Shown piece after piece: positions 22,321-34,615 of a DNA stretch of 64,000 nucleotides. The position numbers and the translations under genes are program-made. The stretch is from NCBI GenBank assembly GCA_030248195.1, contig JASAND010020297.1, positions 1-64,000 on the forward strand, read 5' to 3'. Within the stretch, counting starts at the first letter, position 1. Every line of letters starts with the position of its first letter. The stretch is from Trissonchulus latispiculum (Eukaryota; Nematoda; Enoplea; Enoplida; Ironidae). Below the pieces are notes generated by a model. The model ran no database searches. It worked only from the letters and a program-made list of their open reading frames with translations, and had not been told where the DNA came from.

Positions 22321-23084
22321 AAGAAAACTACTTTGGTAGAAAACTAGGCAAACTGGGTTTAGGTAAACCCTATACCCAAAGCATGTGGGAACCCGCATTT
22401 GGATTTCATCACGCATTCACTACACTTTCAGAAAGAAGGAGGCTAAAGAAAACAGACTTACTCTTTAGAAGTATCAGCTTCTTTCTTAAGTTGAAGCTGC
22501 TCTTGCCAAAAAGCGGGCTCGAAAACATCTAAAATTAATAAAGTGAATGAACTTGTACAGAAATGGTCTCACTCGGTTCCTCACTACCTGTTGGAAATTT
22601 TAGGCAAGAGTTGTAGCAAGATTTTTAGAACATAAAAATTCAGCTTATGTCAATCATTGACTCGATTTTATTCGACTGCTACCATAAAGCTATATCAAGT
22701 TCTGAAAAATCATAAAATTAGGAACGTCTCCCAAATTCGAACCGTAGCTCAGAAACATAGCTCGCTTCTGCTACGTTTAGTTGAGCTACGTTTCACAACA
22801 GAGCTTTGATTGGTAATAAGGTTTTTGTAACTTGAATAACTTGAATATCTTGTCCATGTCAGCAATTGTTGCAAACCTTTTTCCTTCATTTCCCACACAC
22901 GTCTACTGCACTGCGGTGATATAATTTGCTAGCTTTGTGTAGCATGTAAGCTTAGGTAGTTTTTCCATGTATTCCAACCCAACCCCAAAGGATGGACGCA
23001 GGATGACGAAGGATGGCGAATGGACAATGTATATTAAACAATGTATAAGCAGAAGAGGCACAGCAACTGCGACCCCAACCCCTT

Positions 23085-24340
23085 TTCCCCTCAACAACCT
23101 TCTCAGTCAGTGAGAGTCAGTCTAAATCTAAATATCCATGTCCACGAACTACCCCTTTTTCCCTCAACAACCTTCCCAGTCAGAGAGAGTAAGTCTAAAG
23201 CTAAACATCCATGTCCACGAACTACCCCTTTTCCCCTCAACAACCTTCCCAGTCAGAGAGAGTAAGTCTAAAGCTAAATATCCATGTCCACGAACTACCC
23301 CTTTTCCCCTCAACAACCTTCTCAGTCAGAGAGAGTAAGTCTAAAGCTAAATATCCATGTCCACAAACTACCCCTTTTCCCTCAACAACCTTCTCAGTCA
23401 GAGAGAGTAAGTCTAAAGCTAAATATCCATGTCCACGAACTATATACCCCTTTTCCCCTCAACAACCTTCTCAGTCAGAGAGGGTAAGTCTAAAGCTATA
23501 TATCCATGTCCACGAACTACCCCTTTTCCCCTCAACATCCTTCTCAGTCAGAGTCAGTCTAAATCTAAATATACATGTCCATACCCCTTTTCCCACCTTC
23601 TCAGTCAGAGTCAGTCTAAATCTAAATATCCATGTCCATGTCTCTAACCTTCTCAGTCACAGTCAGTCAGTGTCAGTCTAAATCTAAATGTCCATGTCCA
23701 TGCCTATTTCTCTAACCCTCTCAGTCAGAGTCAGTCTAAACTAAATGTCCATATCCATGCCTATTTCTCTAACCTTCTCAGTCAGAGTCAGTCTAAATGT
23801 AAATGTCCATGTCCATGTCTATTTCTCTAACCTTCTCAGTCAGAGTCAGTCTAAATCTAAATGTCCATGTCCATGTCTATCTACTTCATAGCGTGACACA
23901 GTTAACCTAATTTTAAATGTCCATGTCCATACCTATTTCTCTAACCCTCTCAGTCAGAGTCAGTCTAAACTAAATGTCCATATCCATGCCTATTTCTCTA
24001 ACCTTCTCAGTCAGAGTCAGTCTAAATCTAAATGTCAATGTCCATGCCTATTTCTCTAACCCTGTCAGTCAGAGTCAGTCTAAACTAAATGTCCATATCC
24101 ATGCCTATTTCTCTAACCTTCTCAGTCAGAGTCAGTCTAAGCTAAATGTCCATATCCATGCCTATTTCTCTAACCTTCTCAGTCAGAGTCAGTCTAAATG
24201 TAAATGTCCATGTCCATGTCTATTTCTCTAACCTTCTCAGTCAGAGTCAGTCTAAATCTAAATGTCCATGTCCATGTCTATCTACTTCATAGCGTGACAC
24301 AGTTAACCTAATTTTAAATGTCCATGTCCATGGCTGGCTC
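23085..24340 (+). repeat. Minisatellite array, 73-bp then about 60-bp units
   Basis: Units contain CAGTCAGAG, TAAGTCTAAA and ATATCCATGTCCA. The first part (to about 23520) has a 73-bp period, seen from matching ATG positions 23138, 23211 and 23284. The second part has shorter units of about 60 bp. A block near 23879-23930 (CATAGCGTGACACAGTTAAC) recurs at about 24279-24330, so there is also a higher-order duplication of about 400 bp. Open frames here are repeat artefacts. Confidence 0.9.
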
Positions 24341-24424
24341 ACTCTTTCACCCACCCCGCCCCACACCCAAACACATGTCCATAGTACATGTCACGTGACA
24401 TGGACATTGTTGAATGTAACTGAA

Positions 24425-24715
24425 AAGGTTAGAGAAATAGACATGGACATGGACATTTAGATTTACACTGACACTGACTGACTGTGACAGAGAAGGATGG
24501 ACATGGACATTTAGATTTAGACTGACTCTGACTGAGAGGGTTACAGAGATAGACATGGACATGGACATTGAGATTTAGACTGACACTGACTGACTGTGAC
24601 TGAGAAGGTTAGAGACATGGACATGGATATTTAGATTTAGACTGACTCTGACTGAGAAGGTGGGAAAAGGGGAATGGACATGGATATTTAAATTTAGACT
24701 GACACTGACTGAGAA
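24425..24715 (-). repeat. Inverted minisatellite array
   Basis: About five units of the same repeat in reverse complement (GACATGGACATTTAGATTTA with CTGACTGAGA). The switch of orientation near 24345-24425 makes a very large hairpin with the preceding array. Confidence 0.85.
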
Positions 24716-25088
24716 AGACAATGACATCCCGGCTCATACATCCTACTCCTTCCTTTTCTCCCACTTTCACTAACCAAAACCTCAACTTTCTCAAATCCAT
24801 CCTTTCCATCCTTTCAATCCTTTCATTTTGACATTTTCACTTTGGAATACACCAATAACTTACCTAAGCTTAATTCAGCCAGTTTACAACTGTATGTTTG
24901 GCAGCCAAAAACCAAAAGACAGAGCTTTAGCAAAAAATTTATGTAAAAGTCAAACGTAGATCGCTTTGTATTATCTGCAAAAACTAAAAGAAACTGAATA
25001 CGTAGCTCTGCACTGAGCTTCGTTTTATTCGACGTTTATAAAAGTGAGCTCCGTTTATGAGCTCCGATTTGAATTTGGGAGACGTTCC

Positions 25089-25847
25089 TTATTTATTGCT
25101 AACCGTTTATTATTTCGAAAATAGCCATGTCTTTTCTGTTCTTCAGTCTCAGCTATAATTTAACAAAAATAAATTAATAATGACAAAAGTATTATTTTAA
25201 AACTTTATGTATACGCAAAAAGGTTACCTAGCCTACACTAAACCACAGGATTATAATATTCATAATAAATGCAGGGTTGGAAGCTCACCGCTCACCAGGA
25301 CTGTAATGTAAAAGCAAAAAAGTTGCAAAAACCAGAAAAATTCTGGCTTTCGACGGCCAACCTAAACGAGGCGCTATGCGTAGGCTGAGGCCTTGGAAAT
25401 TATTGCTGTACAAGTTTTATATGCATTATTAGTTGTTCCCGTCCCCCTGCTAAAAGTGACAAAAGATACAAATATTGAAGCGGAAATCAAAGCATTTACT
25501 TCGGAATTGACTTTCTTTTCAATTGTGGCAAGGTTAGAGCACACCCATCGGTCATACCGACTGGCGAAACTCAGCTGATGAGTACGTATATACAATGAAA
25601 TGAAACTCAAATTATATAATAAAATTCAGCCAATAAAAGTATAGGATTCCGGTTACAGCAAAATGTACCTGATTGAAGAGGTTCTAGAAAAACAATCCCC
25701 TAATCCAAGTTTTGCATAACTTCTTGTTTACAACGCACCTGTCTAATCAATAGATCGCCGATGAACCAGTTCTTATCCAAAGGGTAGAATATCAGTTTCT
25801 TGTACATTCTTGGATCGTCACCAATGTACCTTAAATATCAGTATTTA
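25089..25847. other. Intergenic, no gene recognised
   Basis: AT-rich. Overlapping open frames on both strands around 25374-25610 have no recognisable motif. Confidence 0.4.
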
Positions 25848-25854
25848 ATTTTAT

Positions 25855-26193
25855 CAAGAGTACATAATATAAGAGTGTGCCACCAGGCACACTCTATGTT
25901 ATCAGAGCAAAAACTATGCTCTGCTCGCAAACGGCCCCGCCCCGCAAATCAGTACCTAGTCGACACAGGGGTACGCTCACTCGCTCTATGTTTATGTGCT
26001 TAAGCTCGAAAACACATGCAGTGCGTGCGCGAATTTGAGCCTGCTCCGAGCTTTAGAGCACAAACATAGCGCACAAAATTCTTTGAAGTGATGGGTCTAA
26101 TTTGCGGGGGGGTGTGTTAGCGAGCAGAGCATAATTTTTGCTCTGATGACATAGAGTGTGCCTAGTGGCACACTCTTACATTATGTGCTCTTG
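25855..26193. mobile_element. MITE with 7-bp target duplication, copy 1
   Basis: It starts CAAGAGTACATAATA and ends TATGTGCTCTTG-like. It is flanked on both sides by ATTTTAT (25848-25854 and 26194-26200). The body is a long imperfect palindrome with a central pair of CTCGAAAACAC / TCCGAGCTTTAG sequences. It has no coding capacity. This copy is the most diverged of the three complete ones. Confidence 0.8.
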
Positions 26194-26407
26194 ATTTTAT
26201 TAATATATTCAGAATACATGGTTCTTCATGTTAATATTGAAATGGGCAGATTCATCTATACTTTGGCGACCACTTCTGTTATATGGAAGTATATGATGTA
26301 TTGGCCATCTAGGCTTCTGTAAAATTTGTGGGGAGGAACTGACTTAATGACTCTTTTTTCGCTTGATTAATCTGTAAGTAGCACCCGACCGGGCAGGTTG
26401 AACACTG

Positions 26408-27259
26408 GGTAAAGTTGCGTTAATAGGGCGCCCGTGAACTTAGGTCATTTTAATTTTGGTGCGTTAGGGCGCTCAAATGGTGCGTTAGGGCTCCTGTTGC
26501 GTTAGTATGTACGTTTTGGCGCCTGTAGAGTGCGTTAGGGCGCCTAAATGTTTTCACGATACTAAAGTGTTATTATGAATGAACTGCTATTATGAAGGGT
26601 TAACGTAATGCACAATTTAAAGTATAAATAGAGGAGGTCCCTGATAATAAAGTTATGAATAGTCATTTCGCTTAAAATGAAATCTTTACTGCTGAAATTT
26701 GAAGGCACAAATTAATTTTAATTAATTAAAATATCTGATCTCTATTTAGTGGCGTGTCAAGACAAAATCCTATTTACGCGCAAAAATAAGATATTTATGA
26801 ACACATGAAACTCATGAAATCTTGGATTTCGAATTTGACTTGATTCCATGGTTATAGCTTAGACCACGATAATGGAGATTATTGTATGAAAATTCAGAAA
26901 TAAAAATATTTTTCAGTTAATTTACATTGATTAGTGATTTAGTTTAGTTTTAAACTTTTCAGTTTAAATGTATTTTGTATTTGCTAATTTTTATTTTTAC
27001 TTTAAAGATGTCACTGATTGGACCCCTTTATTTGTACTTTAAACTATATATTATGTACTATGAAAGAAACAGACTCGGTTGTTTTCTATTGGAATAGTCG
27101 CCTCATAACCCATACACTGGACGCCCTAACGCACACACTGGGCGCCCTAACGCACATACTGGACACTTTAACGCACCATGTTCAAAAATTGGAAAAAGCG
27201 CCCTAAAGCACCATAGGGGCGCCCTAATGCAACAGGCGCCCTATCGCAATACAATCGAT
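26408..27259. mobile_element. Nested element with TTAGGGCGC-rich tandem ends
   Basis: It is flanked by CACTG on both sides (26403-26407 and 27260-27264). It sits exactly where the left arm of the surrounding foldback is interrupted. Both ends carry several copies of a GTGCGTTAGGGCGC-like motif, direct at the left and inverted at the right. The AT-rich interior shows no transposase, so it is non-autonomous. The duplication and clean break make the boundaries firm. Confidence 0.75.
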
Positions 27260-27714
27260 CACTGACTGCAGAACGAAAAGGAGAGAGGTCACTTCTTAAT
27301 GTCTTTGCATTTCTCTCCCAATAAATTTTAAATCCTTAATATTAGGAGCTTAGCAAATTAACAACCTGAAAACGGTAAGAAGAGAAGTTCCACACGATGT
27401 TTAAAGTTGAATTAAATTTAAAAGGATTAAACATAAAATCAATTCAAGCAGGTATTAATTTTAAACACTAATTAATTTCACACAGTTGGAGGATCTTTTG
27501 CGCTTTTCCCCCCAGTCCTAACTCTTGATTTTTTGACCAATAACTTTGAAACTTGGTGTGGGTGCATACTGGAGGCTGACGAATTCAAAAATTTAAAAAT
27601 TGTAAATTTTAGTTTGGTAAGGGGGAGCAAAAAAAAATTTTGAAAAAAGTTTGCTGAAAACTTGCATACAGGGGATTTCTGGGGCGCTGAGCACGAATCT
27701 GAAATCCGTTTTTC

Positions 27715-27798
27715 GATTCAGCTTTTCGTTAGCTCAGTATAAGCTTATATGTTAAGCTTACAGCTTTAGCTTATACTGAGCTAACGAAAAGCTGAATC
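27715..27798. repeat. Perfect 31-bp-arm palindrome at foldback centre
   Basis: The arms 27715-27745 and 27768-27798 are exact reverse complements (GATTCAGCTTTTCGTTAGCT...). They are separated by 22 bases and form the core of the surrounding foldback. Confidence 0.9.
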
Positions 27799-28546
27799 CA
27801 AAATTTCTAATTTTTGAATTCATCAGCCTCCAGTATATACCCACACTAAATTTCAAAGTTATTGGTCAAAAAATCAAAATTTAGGGCTGGGGGATAGCGC
27901 AAAAGATCCCAGTTTGATCCACAACATTGCGACAAAACTAATAAAAACGTTTTTCTTCTTTTATTTAATTTCTAACTTGAGTTTCATGAAAGCGACTGAC
28001 AATTATGCCGTTTTTTAGTTTAATCTACTAAACGCCTAATATTAAAGATATAAAATTTGTGGGGAGAGAAATGCAAAGGTCATTAAGAACTGACCTCTCC
28101 TTTTCGTTCTGCAGTCAGTGTTCAACCTGCCCTGTTGGGTGCCACTTGAAGACTAATCAAGCGTAACAGAGTCATCAAGTCAGTTCCTCCCCATAAAATG
28201 TACAGAAGCCAAGCGGATGTATTCAGTTACTCGACTTCAAATTCAAATTCAAATTTTAGATCTGCTTTAGAGAGAAGCTGAATCGCAATACAGTTTGGTG
28301 TTTTGCTGCTTTGAGGTTGTTCATATATACAATTACTTGCAGCAAAACCAGTTTTCTTTTCTCCTTTGCACACTCCTGCGATTCGGAATACTTTGCCCGT
28401 TCACTCTTTTCTGATTTGCAAGAAGCTACAGTCGGTCCTTTGCAGCGAAATAAGCAATTCACAGCCTGAAGATAATCCACTCGAATGTGGTTTGTTGTTC
28501 AGTATTTGCATTTGATCGATTCAGGTTTGAGTATGTCATATATTAT

Positions 28547-28923
28547 TAAGAGTACATAATACATAAGAGTATGACAGCTGGCATACTCTGTATTATCAGC
28601 TTGACACATCCTCTGCACGCTAACGGCTGACCACCCCACAAATTGGACCCCAGTGACCCCCCCGCAAATTGGTACCCGGTCGAAACGGGGGTACCCTCAC
28701 TCGCTCTATGTTTGTGTGCTAAAGCTCGAAAACACAAGCACTACGTGCGCGAGTTTTGTGTCTGTTTCGAGCTTTAGAACACATTCATAGCGGCGAAATT
28801 TTTTTGAAGTGATGGGTCCAGTTTGCGGGGGGGGGGGTCAGCCGTTAGCGTGCAGAGGATGTGTCACGCTTATAATACATAAAGTATGACTGCTGTCATA
28901 CTCTTATGTATTATGTACTCTTG
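28547..28923. mobile_element. MITE with 7-bp target duplication, copy 2
   Basis: It starts TAAGAGTACATAATACATAA and ends TTATGTATTATGTACTCTTG, flanked by ATATTAT on both sides (28540-28546 and 28924-28930). Subterminal blocks (CCTCTGCACGCTAACGGCTG and its complement, plus C- or G-runs) are inverted. Non-coding. Confidence 0.85.
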
Positions 28924-29244
28924 ATATTATGAACGTGAATGATGAATTGTGAATTATATTATGTCCAACTATTGTGAACGTTTCCAGAAAACCGAAACGT
29001 TGTTTACTGTTCGGTGTCACTTATATTTCAAATATAATTTATTGCCAAGAGCCGCACTGGTCACAAACCACCAGCACAGCTCAGACTACACATAATTTGC
29101 ACACCTAAGCGCCACTTGACAGACAGGAAATATATAGCTGACTGATCAAAACGTTCACAACTCTAATTTGCATAATCGCAACGTGTGCATATACTTTCTA
29201 AAACTATATCATTCAAGTTCATAAATGACAAGAGGGGAACTGAC

Positions 29245-31571
29245 TGTCGATGTCACGGTGAAATTTTTCCCCCTAGAAATTTTTCCCCCCGGAAAAATTT
29301 CATTGGTGAAATTTTTCCCCCCGGAAAAATATCACCAGAGAAATATTTCTCCTCGGAAAAATATCACCAGAGAAATTTTTCCGGGGGGAAAGATTTCACC
29401 GATACACTGTAACTGAAATTTTCAAGCAATTATCAACTTTCCAACGTATTTCTTTCCTAGAATATTATCTAATCAATTGAATAGAATCTTAATTTTTGCC
29501 TGGCATATTTTTAATAACATTATCAAATAGGAATGATCTCAGCTCCCAGGAACTAAAGAAACCCCAACATTTAGGATAATATTTGTTTAGCGGGAATTAT
29601 TCCTTTTTTAGATAACTGAAACATAATTTTTTAGTAAAGTCGTTACAGAAATGCTCAATGGGAAAGATTAAATGACTGCACTTGATCATTACTATCCACT
29701 GTGTTAATATGTTTTTGATCGTGTTCCCCTCACATTTAGTTGCGGTTTCAGAATTTCTGGGAAAAGGGATCAAAAACGAAGGAGCAGATAAAATTCCAAA
29801 ATTAATTCTTCTATCCCCAAATTTTCGAATATTTGTGGTTTATTGTTTTAAATTTTTCACTAAATAAGATTTAGTTTAGATTAACCCAATTATTAACCCA
29901 ATTATTAATGTCCAGTAAATTATACTTCATTAAAATTTTTTGTAATAACTTTTCACTAAAGTATTTTTAAATTTCTGATTTAAAATAAAAATTAAATTTA
30001 AATTTGATGTAATAAACTAAATTTCCAGAAATTTTCTGGCTTCGCCTGATTTTTTGCTTAAAATTACTTTTTTGCTTTTTAAAAAAACGTCTGAAAAATG
30101 TGTTTTGGCTAAAAAAATCGCTGTTCTTTGTTAAAAAATGGTAAAAATCGCTTAAAACTCGCTTTCAAAGGTAACCCCCAAGAAAAATCGGTCTCACAAG
30201 GGGTACCCAAATTTGCTTCCACAAGGGTAAGTGAAATTTGACCTCCAGTTCAGGTATGGAACACAGGGTAAGCTGGAGTTAAGATTAATCCCCTTAGCTC
30301 GTCTAACTAAATTTAAGCTTGTGTTCCCACCTTATCTTTTATGAAAAGGTCCAAACTCGTTCAACAACAGCTTAGCCTTTTTTCGAAAGTCTTGTTTTTG
30401 ATGTGGAGCAAGCAGAGCGAGTCGATATACCATCATCAGTGGAGAAACGGAGAAATTCCCAATTTCTCGTCGGTCTGATTCTAGTGATGTTTACACTGAC
30501 CTATTTAGTTTCAGTTTCAGTTTCAGCAACTGAAACTGAAACATGTACAAGCTAAGTTTCAGTTTCAGCTGCTGAAACAACACTACTGATTCTCACTGGA
30601 GGAGGAGGCAATTAACAATTACATACAAAAACACAAAAAATCATTTCGAGACTTCCTACATCAGAGCTTAGAAAATGTTTAGAAGTACAGCTTTTGCTGA
30701 TTATGCTCACTAGTTCTGTGTTTGTAAGATCTCTGTTGATTTAATCACTTAAAATTGGGTTGCTTAATGAAATTTAATTTAGTTTATTACATCAAATTTA
30801 AATTTAATTTTTATTTTAAATCAGAAATTTAAAAATACTTTAGTGAAAAGTTATTACAAAAAATTTTAATGAAGTATAATTTACTGGACATTAATAATTG
30901 GGTTAATAATTGGGTTAATCTAAACTAAATCTTATTTAGTGAAAAATTTAAAACAATAAACCACAAATATTCGAAAATTTGGGGATAGAAGAATTAATTT
31001 TGGAATTTTTTCTGCTCCTTCGTTTTTGATCCCTTTTCCCAGAAATTCTGAAACCGCAACTAAATGTGAGGGGAACACGATCAAAAACATATTAACACAG
31101 TGGATAGTAACAAGAGTATAGTAATGATCAAGTGCAGTCATTTAATCTTTCCCATTGAGCATTTCTGTAACGACTTTACTAAAAAATTATGTTTCAGTTT
31201 TCTAAAAAAGGAATAATTCCCGCTAAACAAATATTATCCTAAATGTTGGGGTTTCTTTAGTTCCTGAAAGCTGAGATCATTCCTTATTTGATAATTTTAT
31301 TAAAAATATGCCAGGCAAAAATTAAGATTCTATTCAATTGATTAGATAATATTCTAGGAAAGAAATACGTTGGAAAGTTGATATAATTGCTTGAAAATTT
31401 CAATTACAGTGTATCGGTGAAATCTTTCCCCCCGGAAAAATTTCTCTGGTGATATTTTTCCGGGGGGAAATATTTCTCCGGTGATATTTTTCCGGGGGGA
31501 AAAATTTCACCGGTGAAATTTTTCCGGGGGGAAAAATTTCTAGGGGGAAAAATTTCACCGTGACATCGACA
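29245..31571. mobile_element. 2.3-kb foldback element with roughly 0.78-kb arms
   Basis: The left arm (29245 to about 30024) and right arm (about 30778 to 31571) are near-complete reverse complements. They start TGTCGATGTCACGGTGAAAT. The outer parts carry short internal palindromes of GAAATTTTTCCCCCCGG type, and the arms differ by small indels. A second palindrome of GTTTCAGTTTCAG units lies in the loop (about 30507-30580). No transposase is seen and no target duplication was identified. Matching open frames in both arms are mirror artefacts. Confidence 0.8.
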
Positions 31572-33860
31572 TAAAGAAGAATGTAACAAACCAATTGAGC
31601 AAGAGGGGACAGAGCTCAGAGTTAGTTTAATAAACTTTAGAGTGGAATTAAAAAAACCGAAACAAAAAGTAATACGATTAATAAAATTAAGAAGAACCAT
31701 GTTGGCCCCCTTTGGTTATAATAAAACCAGGGGAGTCAATACTAGCCCTATGCTGAGCATAGGCTGATTTCTTGCTAAGCGAAGAGTCTGCAACGTTAAA
31801 CATGACCAAATTCCGTGGAAATACATAGTTCTGTCTCCAGGCAGAAGAAAAACAAGTTTCGCAAAGCGAAACATTTTAAATCTTAACTGGGCGGGATTGA
31901 AAATGACCAAAACAAATTTAGTGGGGTGGCCATGTTTAATACATTAAATAACTATTGGGATTCACAGCCCAGGGAACAAATACTCGAATCCGTATCATCT
32001 ACTCCGATTTGCTTACTGGAATAGGATTTTGTACGAATTAATTGCAATTTGAAACTTCTGCAGAAATGCAGCTTCTTTCTGGATGAATACATCTATTATG
32101 CTCCATGTTTCGTCTAAATACAATAAACTGCCATGTCAGTGTATGTATAAAGGATCTCACTTTTGTTGCTAAATCGCATTTCAGAAATGTAGGTGTATTT
32201 AACGGTGGCGGTGTATTCACGGTACCATACTAATTACAGGACCGCGCGCTACGTGCGTCTACTAGCAAAAATTTGTTGTGTAAAACAAAAACTTTGTCAA
32301 AAAGACTTCTTCAATGAAAAAAACAATCAGTTAAAACAATTATATCAAGTGTACCAAAGTAATCAATTAAAGCATTATCAGCTAGCTCTACCTGGCCTTT
32401 TCAGTACAGGTAATGATACATAATTAGATACACCAGGTGGCGGTTCGTAGGGGAAGTTAACTCCACCTTTCGCCTGCAAACTTGCACCTAAACAATAGAG
32501 ATGTGTATAAAATATTCCCATAAAAAGTTCTAGCAAAAATATGATCATATCATCATATCAAATTCAACAAATTCAAAAAGATGGAATAATTGCTTACGTT
32601 TGTTCCACATCACAGGGTCGATCAAAAAATAGAAATGCTTGCCAGCACTATTATAAATTGATCTGCAAACTTTATAGCCAGCAGGGACTAGAAGACCACA
32701 TTTTCCAGTTATGTAAATATATATACGTATAGAAATCTGAATTAGTTTTGGCAGTTTTAATGGTTACCCATATTTAAATTACTCATTAACGAAATAACAG
32801 ACAATAGTCAGCACGCATACAAGCTATAAAGAAGAAATTAATACAAGCCAAAATGCTGGAATCGGTCAAAAATATTGACAGTTAAAACGTAAGGTAAATA
32901 GGTATTAGTATTATTATCAGTGAGTGCTGTTATTAAACAAAATCAATACAATTGCAATGATAAAAGTTCTATGAAATTGCTTATATCTAAATTTATGATT
33001 ATGTTATAACTATCAAACAAAAGTCTTCCTACAATTTAGCGTAGTTTCGTCACATATACATATACACCGCCAAGTTTAGTCAAAACATTTGAGCGAGCGA
33101 ACATTCACATTTCGCTCACGTTAGCCAGCACTGAAATAATTTGAAACTATGTGGGAAAACGTTTAAAATTGAGCATTAGTGGCTAAAAATTTATTGTTGG
33201 ATGGATGTTTTGAGTGAATGTTTACGGTTGAGCTGTTTTGCAAAATAAACTGGAGCTGAAATGTAGCAATGTTCCGCTGTGATTTAAACCGAAATTGTTT
33301 TGTAAGCTTTTCCGTTTACGATTATTAAAAAATGTAAAACAGAGAAGCTGCAGAACTGCTGACGTTTCAGTTGAATACCATTTATATTAAAGTTGGCTTA
33401 CTCTGTGCAGCATATATGTTGCCTCTTCAGTGCAGTTTCCACGATGAATCTCCTCCTAAAGACCATTCCTCCTAACCATTAGTCAGTGTGCAATCAGCAT
33501 CGCAAGTGTTGCAATGTAGGACGGATGGGAGCACGTGCTGACTGTTGTAACACTGGTCAATACGTAACGTAGGAATGCGAAGAAAACTATTGAGCTATCT
33601 ATACGTTTTGTGCTGGTGTTATAAAAATCAACTTAAATCAACTTTCAGTATCCTAACTAAACTATCCTATCCTATGCAAATAATCAGTGCACAAACAAAT
33701 AATCAGTGCACATAAAATGAGGTAAAGACTATTGTAAACAAAAAAATTTTTTCATCTATTAAGAATGTTTTTAACCTAAAGTTTTAATGATCTAGCGCAC
33801 GGACCTTCCTCTCCGCCGCATAAAAAATAAAGATCACCTGATCTTTCCATGAAAACAAGA
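31572..33860. other. Intergenic, no gene recognised
   Basis: AT-rich sequence with short open frames on both strands and no motif I can identify. Confidence 0.4.
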
Positions 33861-33868
33861 AAAATACG

Positions 33869-34222
<354 letters not shown>

Positions 34223-34607
34223 GATATATAGCTACCAAAATTAAAGCACATACATATATAGGGGGAAATAAAGGGAAAGGGTTACATAACTATTCGAATC
34301 AAGGTTTACAGGCGAATCATATAGTAAAGTAGATATATGGCAAAAATAACTGTACATGGCATAGGTAAAGCCCAAAAATTATGTCTTAAACAATGGCAAA
34401 AACGTAAGGCATAGTACCGGCAAAAATTTAAGGCAAAAATTATTAGAAATTAACAAAAACAAACAAACAAGCAATTATGCATATAATGAGCAAACAAAAT
34501 TAAAGTATATATCGTCCTTAATTTATAGCGTCGTTGTTCTTGTTGTAGAATTTGGTTAAATTTAGACTGATAATCTTCTGGTTTCACCGTAGGATGAGTT
34601 CAAACCC
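34223..34607. other. Intergenic, no gene recognised
   Basis: AT-rich spacer with several near-copies of a GGCAAAAAT motif between 34338 and 34440. Confidence 0.4.
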
Positions 34608-34615
34608 GTATGAAC

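Larger units (their letters stand above)
22721..25088. mobile_element. Foldback element with minisatellite arms
   Basis: The outer ends are inverted repeats (GGAACGTCTCCCAAATTC at 22721; its complement ends at 25088). Further inward, a GCTTAGGTA / TGTATTCCAA block recurs inverted near 22950-22980 and 24845-24875. The core holds tandem repeats that run one way at 23085-24340 and the opposite way at 24425-24715. No transposase is visible and no clear target duplication was found. Confidence 0.65.
26312..28210. mobile_element. Foldback element interrupted by a nested element
   Basis: The ends are inverted (GGCTTCTGTA at 26312; TACAGAAGCC ending 28210), and the homology continues inward along most of the length. 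For example GGGGAGGAACTGACTT recurs inverted at 28175-28190, and CTGCAGAACGAAAAGGAGAG at about 28098-28116. The left arm is split by an insertion at 26408-27259; without it the element is about 1.04 kb. No coding frame is convincing. Confidence 0.75.

Noticed and set aside
22735..22800. tRNA-like B-box wording (TTCGAACC) near the foldback end
   Set aside because: No acceptor stem, anticodon arm or A box around it; it is part of the foldback inverted end.
23041..24231. Repeated open frames with PFSPQQPSQSERVS-like peptide
   Set aside because: Translation of a minisatellite whose 73-bp unit is not a multiple of three; no gene.
23085..24340. Regularly spaced repeats resembling a CRISPR array
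   Set aside because: Units are tandem with no unique spacers and the genome is eukaryotic.
29682..31141. Matching open frames in both arms of the foldback (VFPSHLVAVSEFLGKGIKN)
   Set aside because: They are mirror images from the inverted arms and have no start context or motif; kept as part of the element only.
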